Shown: one piece after another, positions 17,999 through 26,864 of the stretch
Layout: each line of letters starts with the position of its first letter
Numbering within the stretch: position 1 is the first letter of the stretch
NCBI RefSeq assembly: GCF_030644225.1
Contig: NZ_CP128650.1
Span: 1,726,001 to 1,790,000 of the forward strand
Source: Selenomonas dianae
GTDB taxonomy: Bacteria; Bacillota; Negativicutes; Selenomonadales; Selenomonadaceae
Reading direction: 5' to 3'
Length of the DNA: 64,000 nucleotides
Notes under the pieces: generated by a model
Told to the model about the DNA's origin: nothing
The model's database searches: none
What the model saw: the letters and a program-made list of their open reading frames with translations, nothing else
Position numbers and translations under genes: made by a program

Positions 17999-18829
17999 TC
18001 AGCTGATATGCGGCGGCCGATAGAAGTTCTCGGCGTAGATGTCCTCAATCGTAAATTTCCCGATCATATCCGGCTCCCGTCCCGCAAAACCGCGATAGTC
18101 CGAACCGCCGGAAACGAGCAACCCATGTTTTTGTGCCACGTCCATATAATGCTGCGTATCGGCGTGGTCGTAAGTCGGATAAAACACCTCAAGCCCCTCA
18201 ATGCCGAGCGCAATGAGCTGCTCCACATAGGCCTCATCGTCCAACACTTTCGGATTTCCGAGCACGGGAATCCCACCTGCGCCCTTGATGACATGGATGA
18301 TCTCCTCCGGCGAAATGCGAAAGTGCGGCACATAGGCAGGCTGCCCACGCCGCAGCAGCTGATCGAAGCATATGCGTATGGAGTCAAAATACCCCTTCTT
18401 GACAAGCACACGTGCCACATGGGAGCGTCCGACCGCCTTGCACATCCCCTCGTCCGTCAGCACTTCCGTCTCACCGATCTCATAGCCGAGATTTTTCAGA
18501 CGCTCGACAATCTCCGTAAAACGAATCCAGCGCGCCTCACTGATCTCCTCAAGTTTCTCCTGAAGTCCGGCGTTGTAAATATCAATGTTATAGCCCAGTA
18601 TATGAGCCTCGTGCTGCCCATCCCCTGTACTGAACCCCACGCCCGGGATGATGCGCAGGCTCCCTGCGGGGTAATGTCCGCTCTCATACAGCTCCGTGAC
18701 CGCCTCGACACTGTCGTGATCGGTGATGGAGATATAGCGCAGCCCCGCAGCCTTTGCCGCTTCCACGATCTCCACGGGAGTGTTCCGTCCGTCGGAAAAG
18801 ATCGAATGGATATGCAAATCGCTTGGCAT
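17999..18829 (-). CDS. PHP-domain protein with altered metal site
   Basis: The 276-aa protein aligns along its length with the YciV/TrpH (RNase AM, nucleoside-bisphosphate phosphatase) family. It keeps DLHIHSIFSDG, TDHD, EAHILGYNID and RSHVARVLV. Three positions that normally bind metal differ: the usual PGVE reads PGVG, the usual AHP reads GNP (about 190), and the usual GSDFH reads GSDYR (about 240). The fold is clear but the standard trinuclear site is not complete, so classic phosphatase activity is doubtful. ATG follows AAGGAG. It lies 14 bases after the ymdB gene. Confidence 0.8.
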   Translation of the reverse strand: MPSDLHIHSIFSDGRNTPVEIVEAAKAAGLRYISITDHDSVEAVTELYESGHYPAGSLRIIPGVGFSTGDGQHEAHILGYNIDIYNAGLQEKLEEISEARWIRFTEIVERLKNLGYEIGETEVLTDEGMCKAVGRSHVARVLVKKGYFDSIRICFDQLLRRGQPAYVPHFRISPEEIIHVIKGAGGIPVLGNPKVLDDEAYVEQLIALGIEGLEVFYPTYDHADTQHYMDVAQKHGLLVSGGSDYRGFAGREPDMIGKFTIEDIYAENFYRPPHIS

Positions 18830-18843
18830 AGTATGCTCCTTGC

Positions 18844-19626
18844 TCAGTCCTGTTCACGCAGGAGTACACGCTCGATCTGCGGTGTCCTGCCACCGGAGGG
18901 ATCAATATCTACAATTACGGCAGCATACTCCGCCGCTCCCTCCGCCATATCGAAACGCGCGGGCATCCCCGTCCGAAACTTTTGAATCACAGCATCCTTG
19001 CGCACCCCCAGAATCGAATCATAGGGGCCGACCATGCCGAGATCCGTAATATACGCCGTTCCACCGGGCAGGATACGCTCATCCGCTGTCTGCACGTGCG
19101 TATGCGTACCGACAACGATGGAGGCACGCCCATCCAGATAGTATCCCATGGCAAGTTTTTCCGACGTGGTCTCCGCGTGGAAGTCCAGCACGACCAGATC
19201 CACCTTACCCATAATCTCCGCCAAGATCTCATCCGCCTTTTGAAAGGGGCAGTCCAGTGCCGGCATGAAGGAACGTCCCGACAAATTCATCACAGCAATA
19301 TGCGCGGTACGAAACGGGAAGATGCAGTAGCCATGCCCCGGCGTCCCCTCCGGATAGTTCGCGGGGCGCACGAGAAACGGCTCGTCATCGACGAAATCAA
19401 AGACCTCCTTCTTGTCCCAGACGTGATTGCCGGAAGTCACAACATCCGCACCGCCCGCATAGAGTTCATCCAGTGCTTTGCGTGTATAGCCCTTGCCGCC
19501 GGCGGAGTTTTCACCGTTGACAATGACGACATCAATGCCGCGCTCCGTGCGCAGACGCGGGGTGATCGTACGAAACGCACGTCGTCCCGCACGACCGACA
19601 ACGTCACCGACCAACATAATGCGCAC
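18844..19626 (-). CDS. ymdB: YmdB-type metallophosphoesterase (TIGR00282)
   Basis: YmdB of Bacillus is a 2',3'-cyclic nucleotide phosphodiesterase that affects biofilm and motility gene expression. The 260-aa protein has the full calcineurin-like metal set: GDVVG, NGENSAGGKG, SGNHVWDKKE, LDFHAE and VGTHTHVQTAD. I chose GTG at 19626 because GGAGG lies seven bases upstream; an ATG at 19650 overlaps the previous stop but lacks a site. Its neighbourhood with rny repeats the Bacillus linkage. Confidence 0.92.
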   Translation of the reverse strand: MRIMLVGDVVGRAGRRAFRTITPRLRTERGIDVVIVNGENSAGGKGYTRKALDELYAGGADVVTSGNHVWDKKEVFDFVDDEPFLVRPANYPEGTPGHGYCIFPFRTAHIAVMNLSGRSFMPALDCPFQKADEILAEIMGKVDLVVLDFHAETTSEKLAMGYYLDGRASIVVGTHTHVQTADERILPGGTAYITDLGMVGPYDSILGVRKDAVIQKFRTGMPARFDMAEGAAEYAAVIVDIDPSGGRTPQIERVLLREQD

Positions 19627-19646
19627 AGCGCGTCCTCCCATCCTTC

Positions 19647-20201
19647 TCATCGGTTGTAGACCACAACCTGATCGCGTTCACGAATCCCCACCAAACGCTC
19701 GCGCAGGGGGATCTCACGCACTGCCATCAGCATCCGTTCCAACGTCTCATGCTGAATCATCCGAAACTCTGCGTCAAGCATCTCCGCCCCATGTGGGTCA
19801 ACGAGAAGGCTGTCACCAAAGCGTTCCTTCAAAAGCAGAACAATAAGACTCAGCTCACGTTCCGACAGTTCATCCATACGCCGTGCAAGATGCAGCATCG
19901 TGAGTTCGCCATGCTGCTCATAGGAGAAGTCCATGACGCTCGCCGCACTGTCCTCGATCACATGATAGGTCTCAATGCTCTCGGTAAGAAACGCCGCAAA
20001 CGCCGCAATCTCCGCGGGTTCAACCTGTTTGCGCACGATGAAATCCATCGTCAAAAGAGCCTTGCGCGGCTCGTAGGAAACCGCCTCGATCTCCGGGAAA
20101 CACACCAGCACAGAGGCGAGCAGCTGCACACCGGGACGCGCCTGTTCGCTTTTGGTGCGACCGGACCCCCCTCCCGTAAATCTGCGCAAAAAGTCAAACA
20201 T
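19647..20201 (-). CDS. Protein of unknown function
   Basis: I do not recognise this 184-aa soluble protein. It has a Gly/Ser-rich start (RRFTGGGSGRTKSE), then a mixed alpha/beta body, and a charged helical segment LARRMDELSERELSLIVLLL (about 107-126). There is no signal peptide or membrane span. Start ATG is preceded by GGAGG. It overlaps or touches ymdB on one side and lies 20 bases from the FIST-GGDEF gene on the other, so it is probably in the same operon. Confidence 0.65.
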   Translation of the reverse strand: MFDFLRRFTGGGSGRTKSEQARPGVQLLASVLVCFPEIEAVSYEPRKALLTMDFIVRKQVEPAEIAAFAAFLTESIETYHVIEDSAASVMDFSYEQHGELTMLHLARRMDELSERELSLIVLLLKERFGDSLLVDPHGAEMLDAEFRMIQHETLERMLMAVREIPLRERLVGIRERDQVVVYNR

Positions 20202-20221
20202 AGCACCGCCTCCCCCGCAGC

Positions 20222-21997
20222 CTAGTCAACACCGCTTACACGTCCAAGGCCAAGTGCATAGACCGCATTGCGCCCGGCCTTCTTTGCCTGATAGAGTGCT
20301 TCATCCGCATTCTTGAACAGCTGGAGCTCATTGTCCCGTTCCACATCGAATGCAGCGACACCGACGCTGACGGTAACACTCCGATCAAACGGCATCTTCG
20401 AACTCTCCACCGTCCGGCGGATGCGTTCCCCGACCCGTCCCGCAACCGCAAGCGACGCTCCTGCGAGAATGATAAAGAACTCATCGCCGCCCCAGCGGCA
20501 GCCGGAATCCGATCCGCGAATCGTATGGGAAATGGCATCTGCCACCGTGAGGATCACCTTGTCCCCCATATCGTGTCCATAGGTGTCATTGACGCCTTTG
20601 AAATGGTCAATATCCATGAGGATGACCGAAAGTGGTGTCTTATTCTCCTGCGCATACGCAACCGCTTCCTTCAAAACGCGCTCCATCTCGCGGCGGTTCA
20701 GAAGATTCGTCAGCGCATCACGGCTCGCAAGCTGACTGAGGCGCTGATTTGCCGTATAGAGTTCCTCCTCTGAAACACGTATGAAGTGCGACATGAAGGC
20801 GAGCATCTTCCGGTTATAGGAGAGATGCGCCACACGCTTCGTCTGGAGCGAAATGTTCCTGACGTAACCGGGATCCTCCTTCATCCCAACGAGCAGGACG
20901 TTCAGGTGTGCCGTAGACACGCGCTTCCCTATGCGGCGCACCTCACCGAAGATAAACACCGTGGAGGAAGGACATCCCGCACACGGTGTCATCTCCGTCA
21001 CGACATCATCGCCGAGCAGGAGATAGTGTCCGACGCACGCCGTCCCCAGAATCGCCTGAGGGGAGAACGCCGTCATTCCACGCGTATTCTCCGCAGCCTT
21101 CGACAGAATCCCATAGGGATCGCCATAGGAAAGGCGAAACTTGGTTCCCTTCTGGATGGGAATGCCGAAAATCAGAGCACCCGTCCCCTCCTCAATCTTG
21201 ATTGGAACACGTGCCGAAATTGACCCGTCCGCCTCTATAAAGCACAGAGGAAAGAGCGCGGCATCCGAACTGAAGTCCCCATCTCCCTTGATACCGAAAT
21301 AGCGTTCATAGATCTTGAGCGGCGTATCTCCGTCGAGTTCCATGATCTTACAGCCATCGACACGAGTGGCGACGATCTCGCGCCCCAGTACATTCCAACC
21401 AAAATTGCGGACGACGTGCACATCCAGTGTCTCTCCATAAAACACAATGGCGACCATGCCGAGTTCCGTCACCACATCATCGGCAACAAGATAACCGTGC
21501 TCATTCACCGGTTCTGCATCCACAAACGCGCCAAACACCTCGATGGACGCATCCATAACGGAAATCCCATCGAACAGATCATCAATCTGATCCATGAGCC
21601 CGACGACAAAGAACTCGATGAGCTTCGTCGTCGGACGCTCCGCAACAAAATCAACAACCTTCTGCGTCGATGCCGCATCTGCCGTATTCCCGTTCACGAT
21701 GACAAAGTCCGCCTGCGATTCCTCAAACGCCGTAATAGTCAACATGACCCCCGCCGTATCAAGACGCAGATCCGCCATCTTGAGTGCACATGTATGTACC
21801 AGAATACGTGCGTGCGGAAAGAGCTCCCGAAGGGCATCACGCATTTGTAGTGCCTTTTCAAGCGCCATCTCACAGGGCGCTGCAACCGTAATGAGCAGCG
21901 AAGCAATGTACGGGATGCGATCCAGTTTTTCCTTTGCCTGTTCCGCCTGGCGCTGCGCGTCTGCGGTGCCGGAAACAATGTAAGTCAGCTGTTGCAT
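20222..21997 (-). CDS. FIST sensor-diguanylate cyclase
   Basis: The 591-aa protein has FIST-N and FIST-C domains (about 30-400), which are proposed small-ligand sensors, followed by a short linker helix and a GGDEF domain (about 425-585). The active site reads RWGGDEFF, and an RxxD inhibitory site (RGSD) lies exactly five residues upstream, so it should make c-di-GMP with product inhibition. There are no membrane spans. FIST_C keeps a CAGCPSS cysteine cluster (about 338-344), as in other FIST proteins. Start ATG follows GAGGAG. It probably heads the run ending in the P-loop/Gls24 gene. Confidence 0.88.
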   Translation of the reverse strand: MQQLTYIVSGTADAQRQAEQAKEKLDRIPYIASLLITVAAPCEMALEKALQMRDALRELFPHARILVHTCALKMADLRLDTAGVMLTITAFEESQADFVIVNGNTADAASTQKVVDFVAERPTTKLIEFFVVGLMDQIDDLFDGISVMDASIEVFGAFVDAEPVNEHGYLVADDVVTELGMVAIVFYGETLDVHVVRNFGWNVLGREIVATRVDGCKIMELDGDTPLKIYERYFGIKGDGDFSSDAALFPLCFIEADGSISARVPIKIEEGTGALIFGIPIQKGTKFRLSYGDPYGILSKAAENTRGMTAFSPQAILGTACVGHYLLLGDDVVTEMTPCAGCPSSTVFIFGEVRRIGKRVSTAHLNVLLVGMKEDPGYVRNISLQTKRVAHLSYNRKMLAFMSHFIRVSEEELYTANQRLSQLASRDALTNLLNRREMERVLKEAVAYAQENKTPLSVILMDIDHFKGVNDTYGHDMGDKVILTVADAISHTIRGSDSGCRWGGDEFFIILAGASLAVAGRVGERIRRTVESSKMPFDRSVTVSVGVAAFDVERDNELQLFKNADEALYQAKKAGRNAVYALGLGRVSGVD

Positions 21998-22032
21998 AGG
22001 CTCTCCTCGATATGCGGAAACACACCTGCCCC

Positions 22033-22050
22033 CCTACGGCATGACGTAGG
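22033..22050. repeat. Small dyad downstream of rny
   Basis: CCTACG-GCATGA-CGTAGG is a 6-bp perfect inverted repeat just before the FIST-GGDEF start. It may be part of that gene's control region. It is too short to assign. Confidence 0.3.
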
Positions 22051-22065
22051 CTCCACATTTTCCAG

Positions 22066-22091
22066 AAATAGGGGGCCGACGCCCCCTATTT
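22066..22091 (-). terminator. Strong stem-loop after rny
   Basis: AAATAGGGGGC and GCCCCCTATTT form a perfect 11-bp stem with a CGAC loop. It lies between the rny stop and the FIST-GGDEF gene. T-runs are short on both strands, so termination may be partial or the stem may protect the rny mRNA end. Confidence 0.6.
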
Positions 22092-22115
22092 TATGTTTAT
22101 TTGGAATTTCATTGC

Positions 22116-22142
22116 TTAGGGAATCACTGATAAATCGACGAC
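22116..22142 (+). repeat. Copy 1 of a dispersed repeat of about 20 bp
   Basis: CTTAGGGAATCACTGATAAAT here resembles CTTAGGAAGCACTGATAAAT at 30318. Both copies lie just downstream of a minus-strand stop codon, in the same orientation. In this copy CACTGA also pairs with TCAGTG (22149-22154). Confidence 0.4.
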
Positions 22143-22164
22143 CATCCGGTCAGTGCGGCTTTTT

Positions 22165-23709
22165 CTACTTGGCGTAATCAACAACGCGGGTTTCGCGGAT
22201 GACCGTCGCCTTGATCTGTCCCGGATACTCAAGATCGCCCTCGATCTTCTTTACAATATCATGGACAAGCACGGCGGCTCCCGCATCATCCACCTTATCC
22301 GGCTTCACCATGACACGGATCTCACGCCCCGCCTGAATGGCAAAACAGCGCTCCACCCCTTCAAAAGATTCCGCAATCTCCTCCAGAGCCTTAAGTCGTT
22401 TAATGTAGGACTCCAGACTCTCCCGACGCGCTCCCGGGCGAGCCGCCGACACTGCATCTGCGGCGGCAACAAGCACCGCCTCAATCGTCGTCGCCTCCTC
22501 ATCGCCGTGATGCGAAGCGATGATATTGATGACCTCCTTCGACTCACGGTACTTGCGCGCGAGATCGGCGCCGACCGTCACATGGGGACCCTCAATCTCA
22601 TGGCTGACCGCCTTTCCGATGTCATGCAGGAGACCGCCGCGCTTGGCGAGCATGACATCACAGTCAAGCTCCGCTGCCATGAGCCCCGCCAGATGTGCGA
22701 CCTCGATGGAGTGTGCAAGGACGTTCTGCCCATAACTCGTACGATAACGCATACGCCCGAGGAGACGCACGAGTTCCGGATGAATGCCGTGCACCCCCGT
22801 CTCGAATGTCGCCTGCTCGCCCGCCTCCTTGATCCGCTGCTCGACCTCGCGCCGTGCCTTTTCGATCATCTCCTCAATGCGTGCGGGATGGATGCGTCCG
22901 TCCTGAATCAGCTTTTCAAGCGCAATGCGTGCGATCTCACGCCGCACGGGGTCAAACCCTGAGAGGATGACCGCCTCCGGCGTATCGTCGATGATGAGAT
23001 CAATGCCCGTCAATGTCTCAAGCGTACGGATGTTGCGCCCCTCACGCCCGATGATGCGACCCTTCATCTCATCGTTCGGCAGAGCAACGACCGAAACCGT
23101 CGTCTCCGCCACATGATCGGCAGCGCAGCGCTGAATCGCAACGCTCAAAATCTCGCGTGCCGCCTTGTCCGCCTCATCCTTCGTCTGCTGTATGTACTCC
23201 TTGATCTTGCGCGCCTTTTCGTGCTTCAGCTCCTCCTCGGCTTCTGCCATGAGGATCGTACGCGCCTCCTCATTCGAAAGTCCGGAGATACGCGCAAGCT
23301 CCTGCTTCTGGCTCTCATAGAGCGCTGTTACCTCCGCCTGCGTCTTGTCGATGCGTGCTTCCTTGCGCTGCAGCCCCTCCTCTTTCTTTTCGATGGATTC
23401 GAGCTTACGGTCGAGATTCTCCTCCTTTTGAATCGTGCGGCGTTCGAGCCGCTGAATCTCATTGCGGCGTTCCTTGGAATCCCGCTCGAACTCCTGCCGC
23501 TGACGCTGGATCTCCTCCTTCGCCTCAAGCAGGGCTTCCTTCTGCTTGGTTTCCGCCCTCTTGCCGGCCTCCTCGACAATGCGCTTCGCCTCATCCTCGG
23601 CTGATCCTATCTGAGCTTCCGCCGTGCGTTTGCGTGCGACATAGCCCGCAGCAGCACCGACGGCAGCAGCAATAACCACCATTAGTAATTCAGTAATGAT
23701 AACGGCCAC
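22165..23709 (-). CDS. rny: Ribonuclease Y
   Basis: RNase Y is the membrane-anchored endoribonuclease that starts mRNA decay in many Firmicutes. The 514-aa protein has an N-terminal membrane helix (about 8-25), a long charged coiled coil (to about 200), a KH domain with [11 protein letters not shown], and an HD domain with [10 protein letters not shown] and LLHDIGKA. The GTG at 23709 matches family length but its Shine-Dalgarno sequence touches the start. An ATG at 23682 would also be possible by coupling to a leader ORF. Confidence 0.94.
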   Translation of the reverse strand: MAVIITELLMVVIAAAVGAAAGYVARKRTAEAQIGSAEDEAKRIVEEAGKRAETKQKEALLEAKEEIQRQRQEFERDSKERRNEIQRLERRTIQKEENLDRKLESIEKKEEGLQRKEARIDKTQAEVTALYESQKQELARISGLSNEEARTILMAEAEEELKHEKARKIKEYIQQTKDEADKAAREILSVAIQRCAADHVAETTVSVVALPNDEMKGRIIGREGRNIRTLETLTGIDLIIDDTPEAVILSGFDPVRREIARIALEKLIQDGRIHPARIEEMIEKARREVEQRIKEAGEQATFETGVHGIHPELVRLLGRMRYRTSYGQNVLAHSIEVAHLAGLMAAELDCDVMLAKRGGLLHDIGKAVSHEIEGPHVTVGADLARKYRESKEVINIIASHHGDEEATTIEAVLVAAADAVSAARPGARRESLESYIKRLKALEEIAESFEGVERCFAIQAGREIRVMVKPDKVDDAGAAVLVHDIVKKIEGDLEYPGQIKATVIRETRVVDYAK

Positions 23710-23738
23710 CTCCTCGTTTCATGGTTCAAACAACCCAT
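23682..23738 (-). CDS. Possible 18-residue leader ORF overlapping the rny start
   Basis: ATG at 23738 has an ideal AGGAG six bases upstream and lies about 9 bases from the predicted transcript start. The frame encodes [18 protein letters not shown] and stops in TAATG, which shares its A with the in-frame rny ATG at 23682. It overlaps the likely rny GTG start in another frame. It may be a leader peptide that couples or restrains rny translation; this is inference. Confidence 0.45.
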   Translation of the reverse strand: MGCLNHETRRWPLSLLNY

Positions 23739-23753
23739 AAAATTCTCCTATCC

Positions 23754-23782
23754 ATTTTAATGTTTTTTCTCTATAGTGTCAA
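23754..23782 (-). promoter_or_regulatory. rny promoter
   Basis: On the minus strand a perfect -35 TTGACA (23782-23777) is followed by a 17-base spacer and -10 TAAAAT (23759-23754). The start would be near 23747. Confidence 0.8.
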
Positions 23783-23831
23783 GAATTCTATGCACACCTT
23801 CCGCTTTTCAGATCTCAAATTTCCCCATAAG

Positions 23832-23860
23832 AAAAAGGCCTGCCGCACATGGCAAGCCTT
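23832..23860 (-). terminator. Terminator of the nfeD-floA operon
   Basis: On the minus strand AAGGCTTGCC pairs with GGCAGGCCTT (one G-U) around ATGTGC, followed by TTTC. It begins just after the stop of the 150-aa gene. Confidence 0.85.
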
Positions 23861-23864
23861 CCCA

Positions 23865-24317
23865 TTATCTTCTCGGAAATTTTTGAAGGGCGCGCGGCTT
23901 CCCGAGGATTTCGGACAGCACGACCGCCTGTTTCATCGTATCCGCCGTCAGATGCGGCAGAAGTGCCGACGGCGCGGACGCACGCGGAAGATCTGCAGCC
24001 GCCTGTTCTGCAGCAAGACGTTCCCTGCGCTCCCGCGCACGCTTTTCTTGCTGTGCAGCGCGCCGCGCTTCCTCCCATTTCGCCCGCAGTTCCTGTGCGC
24101 GCAGCACCTCTGCCTCCACGGTGATCTCCGCTTGTCCCGGAACACCGCGCATCGGCGGAATCTCAAAACGCTCCTGCGTCTGCGTTTTCTTTGTACGCCT
24201 GCGCGGACGCGGAACCTCCTGCGGAACCGTTGGCGGCGGGACTTTCTTCTTACCGCCGAAACGGTCGTCGAGGATGGAAATCCCTATAGCAAGGATGATG
24301 AGGATAAGGTATTCCAT
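23865..24317 (-). CDS. Membrane-anchored protein of unknown function
   Basis: The 150-aa protein starts MEYLILIILAIGISILDD, one membrane helix, followed by a basic proline-rich linker (KKKVPPP, RPRRRTKK) and a charged helical stretch rich in Arg, Glu and Ala (about 75-115). I do not recognise a family. ATG follows GAGGG. It lies 10 bases after floA, so its product may act with the flotillin. Confidence 0.65.
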   Translation of the reverse strand: MEYLILIILAIGISILDDRFGGKKKVPPPTVPQEVPRPRRRTKKTQTQERFEIPPMRGVPGQAEITVEAEVLRAQELRAKWEEARRAAQQEKRARERRERLAAEQAAADLPRASAPSALLPHLTADTMKQAVVLSEILGKPRALQKFPRR

Positions 24318-24327
24318 ACCGTATCCC

Positions 24328-25326
24328 TCACTTGACCGGCGGTGTCGGGTGCTTTTCATCCGTCTTGCCCGATGCACTGATGGCGTGGCGCATATCTGTA
24401 TCGGACTGAATATTGTTCAGCTGGTAGTAGTCCATCACGCCGAGTTTTCCCTCACGCAGCGCCTGTGCCATCGCGTGCGGCACCTCCGCCTGCGCCTCGA
24501 CCACCTTTGCCTCCATCTCCTGCGTGTACGCCTTCATCTCCTGCTCGCGTGCAACCGCCATGGCGCGGCGTTCCTCCGCCTTTGCCTGTGCAATGCGCTT
24601 GTCCGCCTCCGCCTGATCGGTCTGGAGCTCCGCGCCGATGTTGCGCCCGACATCCACGTCCGCAATATCAATGGAAAGAATCTCAAACGCCGTCCCTGCA
24701 TCAAGCCCCTTGCCAAGTACTGTCTTTGAAATGTCGTCCGGATTTGCAAGCACATCCGTATGGCTCTGCGAGGATCCGACCGTCGTGACAATACCCTCAC
24801 CGACACGAGCAATGATCGTCGGCTCGCCCGCACCGCCGACAAGACGGTCAATGTTCGCACGCACCGTAACACGCGCCTTGATTTTAAGCTCAATACCGTT
24901 CGCCGCGACGGCAGACACAATCGGCGTCTCAATCACCTTTGGATTGACACTCATCTGCACCGCATCGAGCACATCACGTCCCGCGAGATCAATCGCCGCC
25001 GCACGCTCAAACGGCAAGGCAATCTGTGCGCGATGCGAAGCGATCAGCGCATCGACCACCTTGTCCACGTTGCCGCCCGCAAGATAATGCGCCTCAAGCT
25101 GATTGACACCCACATCCAATCCCGCCTTGTTCGCCTTAATCAGCGGCAGCACAATCCGACTGGGTGGAACGCGGCGCAGCCGCATACCGATGAGCGAGAT
25201 AATACTCACCGAAACATTTGCCGAAATCGCAGATACCCACAGCCCAATCGGCACAAAATGCAAAAAAATCGACACTGCAAGAATGACGACAATAACGAGG
25301 AATGCTCCCCCGAACAGAGTACCCAT
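24328..25326 (-). CDS. floA: Flotillin-like protein FloA
   Basis: FloA organises membrane microdomains in Firmicutes. The 332-aa protein has an N-terminal hairpin membrane region (about 5-50), an SPFH/PHB domain ([20 protein letters not shown] onward) and a C-terminal helical part with [17 protein letters not shown] repeats. It follows nfeD by 28 bases; the NfeD-flotillin pairing is standard. Confidence 0.94.
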   Translation of the reverse strand: MGTLFGGAFLVIVVILAVSIFLHFVPIGLWVSAISANVSVSIISLIGMRLRRVPPSRIVLPLIKANKAGLDVGVNQLEAHYLAGGNVDKVVDALIASHRAQIALPFERAAAIDLAGRDVLDAVQMSVNPKVIETPIVSAVAANGIELKIKARVTVRANIDRLVGGAGEPTIIARVGEGIVTTVGSSQSHTDVLANPDDISKTVLGKGLDAGTAFEILSIDIADVDVGRNIGAELQTDQAEADKRIAQAKAEERRAMAVAREQEMKAYTQEMEAKVVEAQAEVPHAMAQALREGKLGVMDYYQLNNIQSDTDMRHAISASGKTDEKHPTPPVK

Positions 25327-25354
25327 AAAAACCTCCTATCATAAATTCAAAAAT

Positions 25355-25987
25355 CTACATCTCACGAACAACAACACGGCTGCCGTTCACGGACAGAACA
25401 ACAACGCTTTTCCCTTTGGAGATAAACGCCCCTTCCGAGATCACATCCACGGGGCGGCCGTCGATCCGTGCCGTCCCCGACGGGCGCAGTTCTGTGAGCA
25501 CCTCGCCCGATTTCCCTACAAGATCCGACTGCTCCGCCGCGCTCACATAGCCCTCCTCCGTGCGCGAGCTCTTTTGCAGAACAATCTTATTCCAGAGCCT
25601 GCTCGACGGCAGACGCGAAACAATGAGCAAAAAGAGGGCAACAGAAATGACAAGTGCAATCCCAAGCGCCGCAAGCGCACCAATATCCCCGCCGAGAGCC
25701 AGCACAATGCTGTAGAGCATCGCTGCAACGCCAAGCCCGGCAAGCAGCCCCACCGTCGGCAGCAGGATCTCCACAATAATCATCAGAACGCCCGCAAGAA
25801 AGACCGCGATATGATAGAGCTCCACGAGCCCCTGCGTATACTGACTGCCCCAGAACACCGCTGCCGCGACAATGCCAAGCAGCACCCCCACACCGAGACC
25901 GCCCGTCTTGATCTCCACCATGATGGAGAGAAACATAACGGCAAGTAAGAGAACTTGCAGGACAGAATTATCTACGATCAGGTTCAC
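25355..25987 (-). CDS. NfeD-family membrane protein (short form)
   Basis: The 210-aa protein has four or five hydrophobic helices (about 10-125) and a C-terminal OB-fold NfeD domain (about 150-210; VGKSGEVLTELRPSGTARIDG). The ClpP-like protease domain of long NfeD proteins is absent. I chose GTG at 25987 because GAGGAGG lies six bases upstream; the longer reading to 26002 contains that site. It precedes floA, its usual partner. No clear promoter is visible upstream, where the tRNA fragment lies. Confidence 0.85.
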   Translation of the reverse strand: MNLIVDNSVLQVLLLAVMFLSIMVEIKTGGLGVGVLLGIVAAAVFWGSQYTQGLVELYHIAVFLAGVLMIIVEILLPTVGLLAGLGVAAMLYSIVLALGGDIGALAALGIALVISVALFLLIVSRLPSSRLWNKIVLQKSSRTEEGYVSAAEQSDLVGKSGEVLTELRPSGTARIDGRPVDVISEGAFISKGKSVVVLSVNGSRVVVREM

Positions 25988-26049
25988 AAAATCCCTCCTC
26001 ACTCACGCGAAAATCCTCCGTACTCCCGCACGGAAATCCCTATGCCGAA

Positions 26050-26096
26050 AATGATCGGAATAACGGGATTCGAACGCACGACCTCTTCCACCTCAA
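26050..26096 (-). pseudogene. Decayed 3' fragment of a tRNA-Pro gene
   Basis: This stretch matches the 3' end of the intact tRNA-Pro at 27368 at about 40 of 47 positions, from the anticodon loop through the T-arm to the CCA end (here TCA). The match stops in the anticodon loop, and there is no 5' half. Both copies lie on the minus strand 1.3 kb apart. This is the pattern left by an element that integrates at a tRNA 3' end, but the sequence divergence shows it is old or imported. Confidence 0.7.
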
Positions 26097-26164
26097 AACG
26101 CGCCGAAAACCTAAATGAAGCAACTGCAATCAATAGGACGCACACATTAACAACTCTTTCTATA

Positions 26165-26189
26165 CCTCTCAAGAGTACATTTTGAGGGG
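26165..26189. repeat. Inverted repeat downstream of the toxin gene
   Basis: CCTCTCAA and TTGAGGGG can pair over 8 bp (one G-U) around a 9-base loop, about 50 bases after the YoeB stop. It may be a weak terminator; no T-run follows. Confidence 0.4.
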
Positions 26190-26237
26190 CTTATAAAGCG
26201 TTGCTCATATCGTGGCCTTAACCCGCCCTGCAAGAAC

Positions 26238-26501
26238 TTATGTATCCCCATAATGCGCCCCACACTGAGCGATTTCTATGACATCATCCGTAATCTGAAA
26301 GATAAGCCTATTTTTAGAATCAATACGCACACTATAAAAGCCTGTCCAATTCCCACGCAAAGCCTCCGGCTTTCCCGTACAGTTATACCCGTTACGGTCA
26401 ATATCCCGCAAAAGAGCGTTTATTTTCTTTAGCGTTTTCTTGTCCTTCGTCTGCCACTCTATATATTCCTCCCATGCCTCATCATGCCATATCTTTTGCA
26501 C
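26238..26501 (-). CDS. yoeB: YoeB/Txe-family mRNA interferase toxin
   Basis: YoeB cleaves mRNA in the ribosomal A site during stress. From GTG at 26501 the protein has 87 aa and keeps the catalytic residues at the same numbers as E. coli YoeB: E46 (KPEAL), R65 (NRLIF), H83 and Y84 (AHY). I chose this start because GAGG lies six bases upstream and the family begins just before the KIWHDEAW motif. It starts one base after the antitoxin stop. Confidence 0.9.
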   Translation of the reverse strand: MQKIWHDEAWEEYIEWQTKDKKTLKKINALLRDIDRNGYNCTGKPEALRGNWTGFYSVRIDSKNRLIFQITDDVIEIAQCGAHYGDT

Positions 26502-26502
26502 A

Positions 26503-26754
26503 TCACACCTCAATCAACTCATGCGCTGCCACATTTCTACCCGCCCTTATATCTGCGATACGCCTGTCAAGAACGGCAATATTTTCCCGCGAGTAAAATG
26601 GATCCGCAGACACATCAAACGGGATACGCCCTTCACGCCCCAATCGTTTGAGATAAATATTAATCGCGGTAGATACGGACATCCCAATATCCTCACAAAC
26701 CTGCTCCGCATTTCTTTTCACATCGTCCGAAATTCGTACACTAAGCTGTGCCAT
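26503..26754 (-). CDS. RelB/DinJ-family antitoxin
   Basis: The 83-aa protein starts MAQLSVRISDDVKRNAEQVC, a ribbon-helix-helix DNA-binding domain of the RelB/DinJ type, and its charged C-terminus would wrap the toxin. ATG at 26754 has GGGAG eight bases upstream. It forms an operon with yoeB and, as is known for the family, probably represses its own promoter. Confidence 0.88.
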   Translation of the reverse strand: MAQLSVRISDDVKRNAEQVCEDIGMSVSTAINIYLKRLGREGRIPFDVSADPFYSRENIAVLDRRIADIRAGRNVAAHELIEV

Positions 26755-26804
26755 GGTATCAACTCCCTTCTAAACGGTTTCATTGTAGCACACAAGGCAT
26801 TACT

Positions 26805-26832
26805 TGTATAGCAAACGCAGCGTATTTTTCAA
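26805..26832 (-). promoter_or_regulatory. Likely promoter of the antitoxin-toxin operon
   Basis: On the minus strand -35 TTGAAA (26832-26827), a 16-base spacer and -10 TATACA (26810-26805) lie about 50 bases before the antitoxin start. A second -10-like TACAAT lies closer to the gene. Confidence 0.5.
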
Positions 26833-26864
26833 GACTTTATCAACACTGAATTTTGCAAAATATT

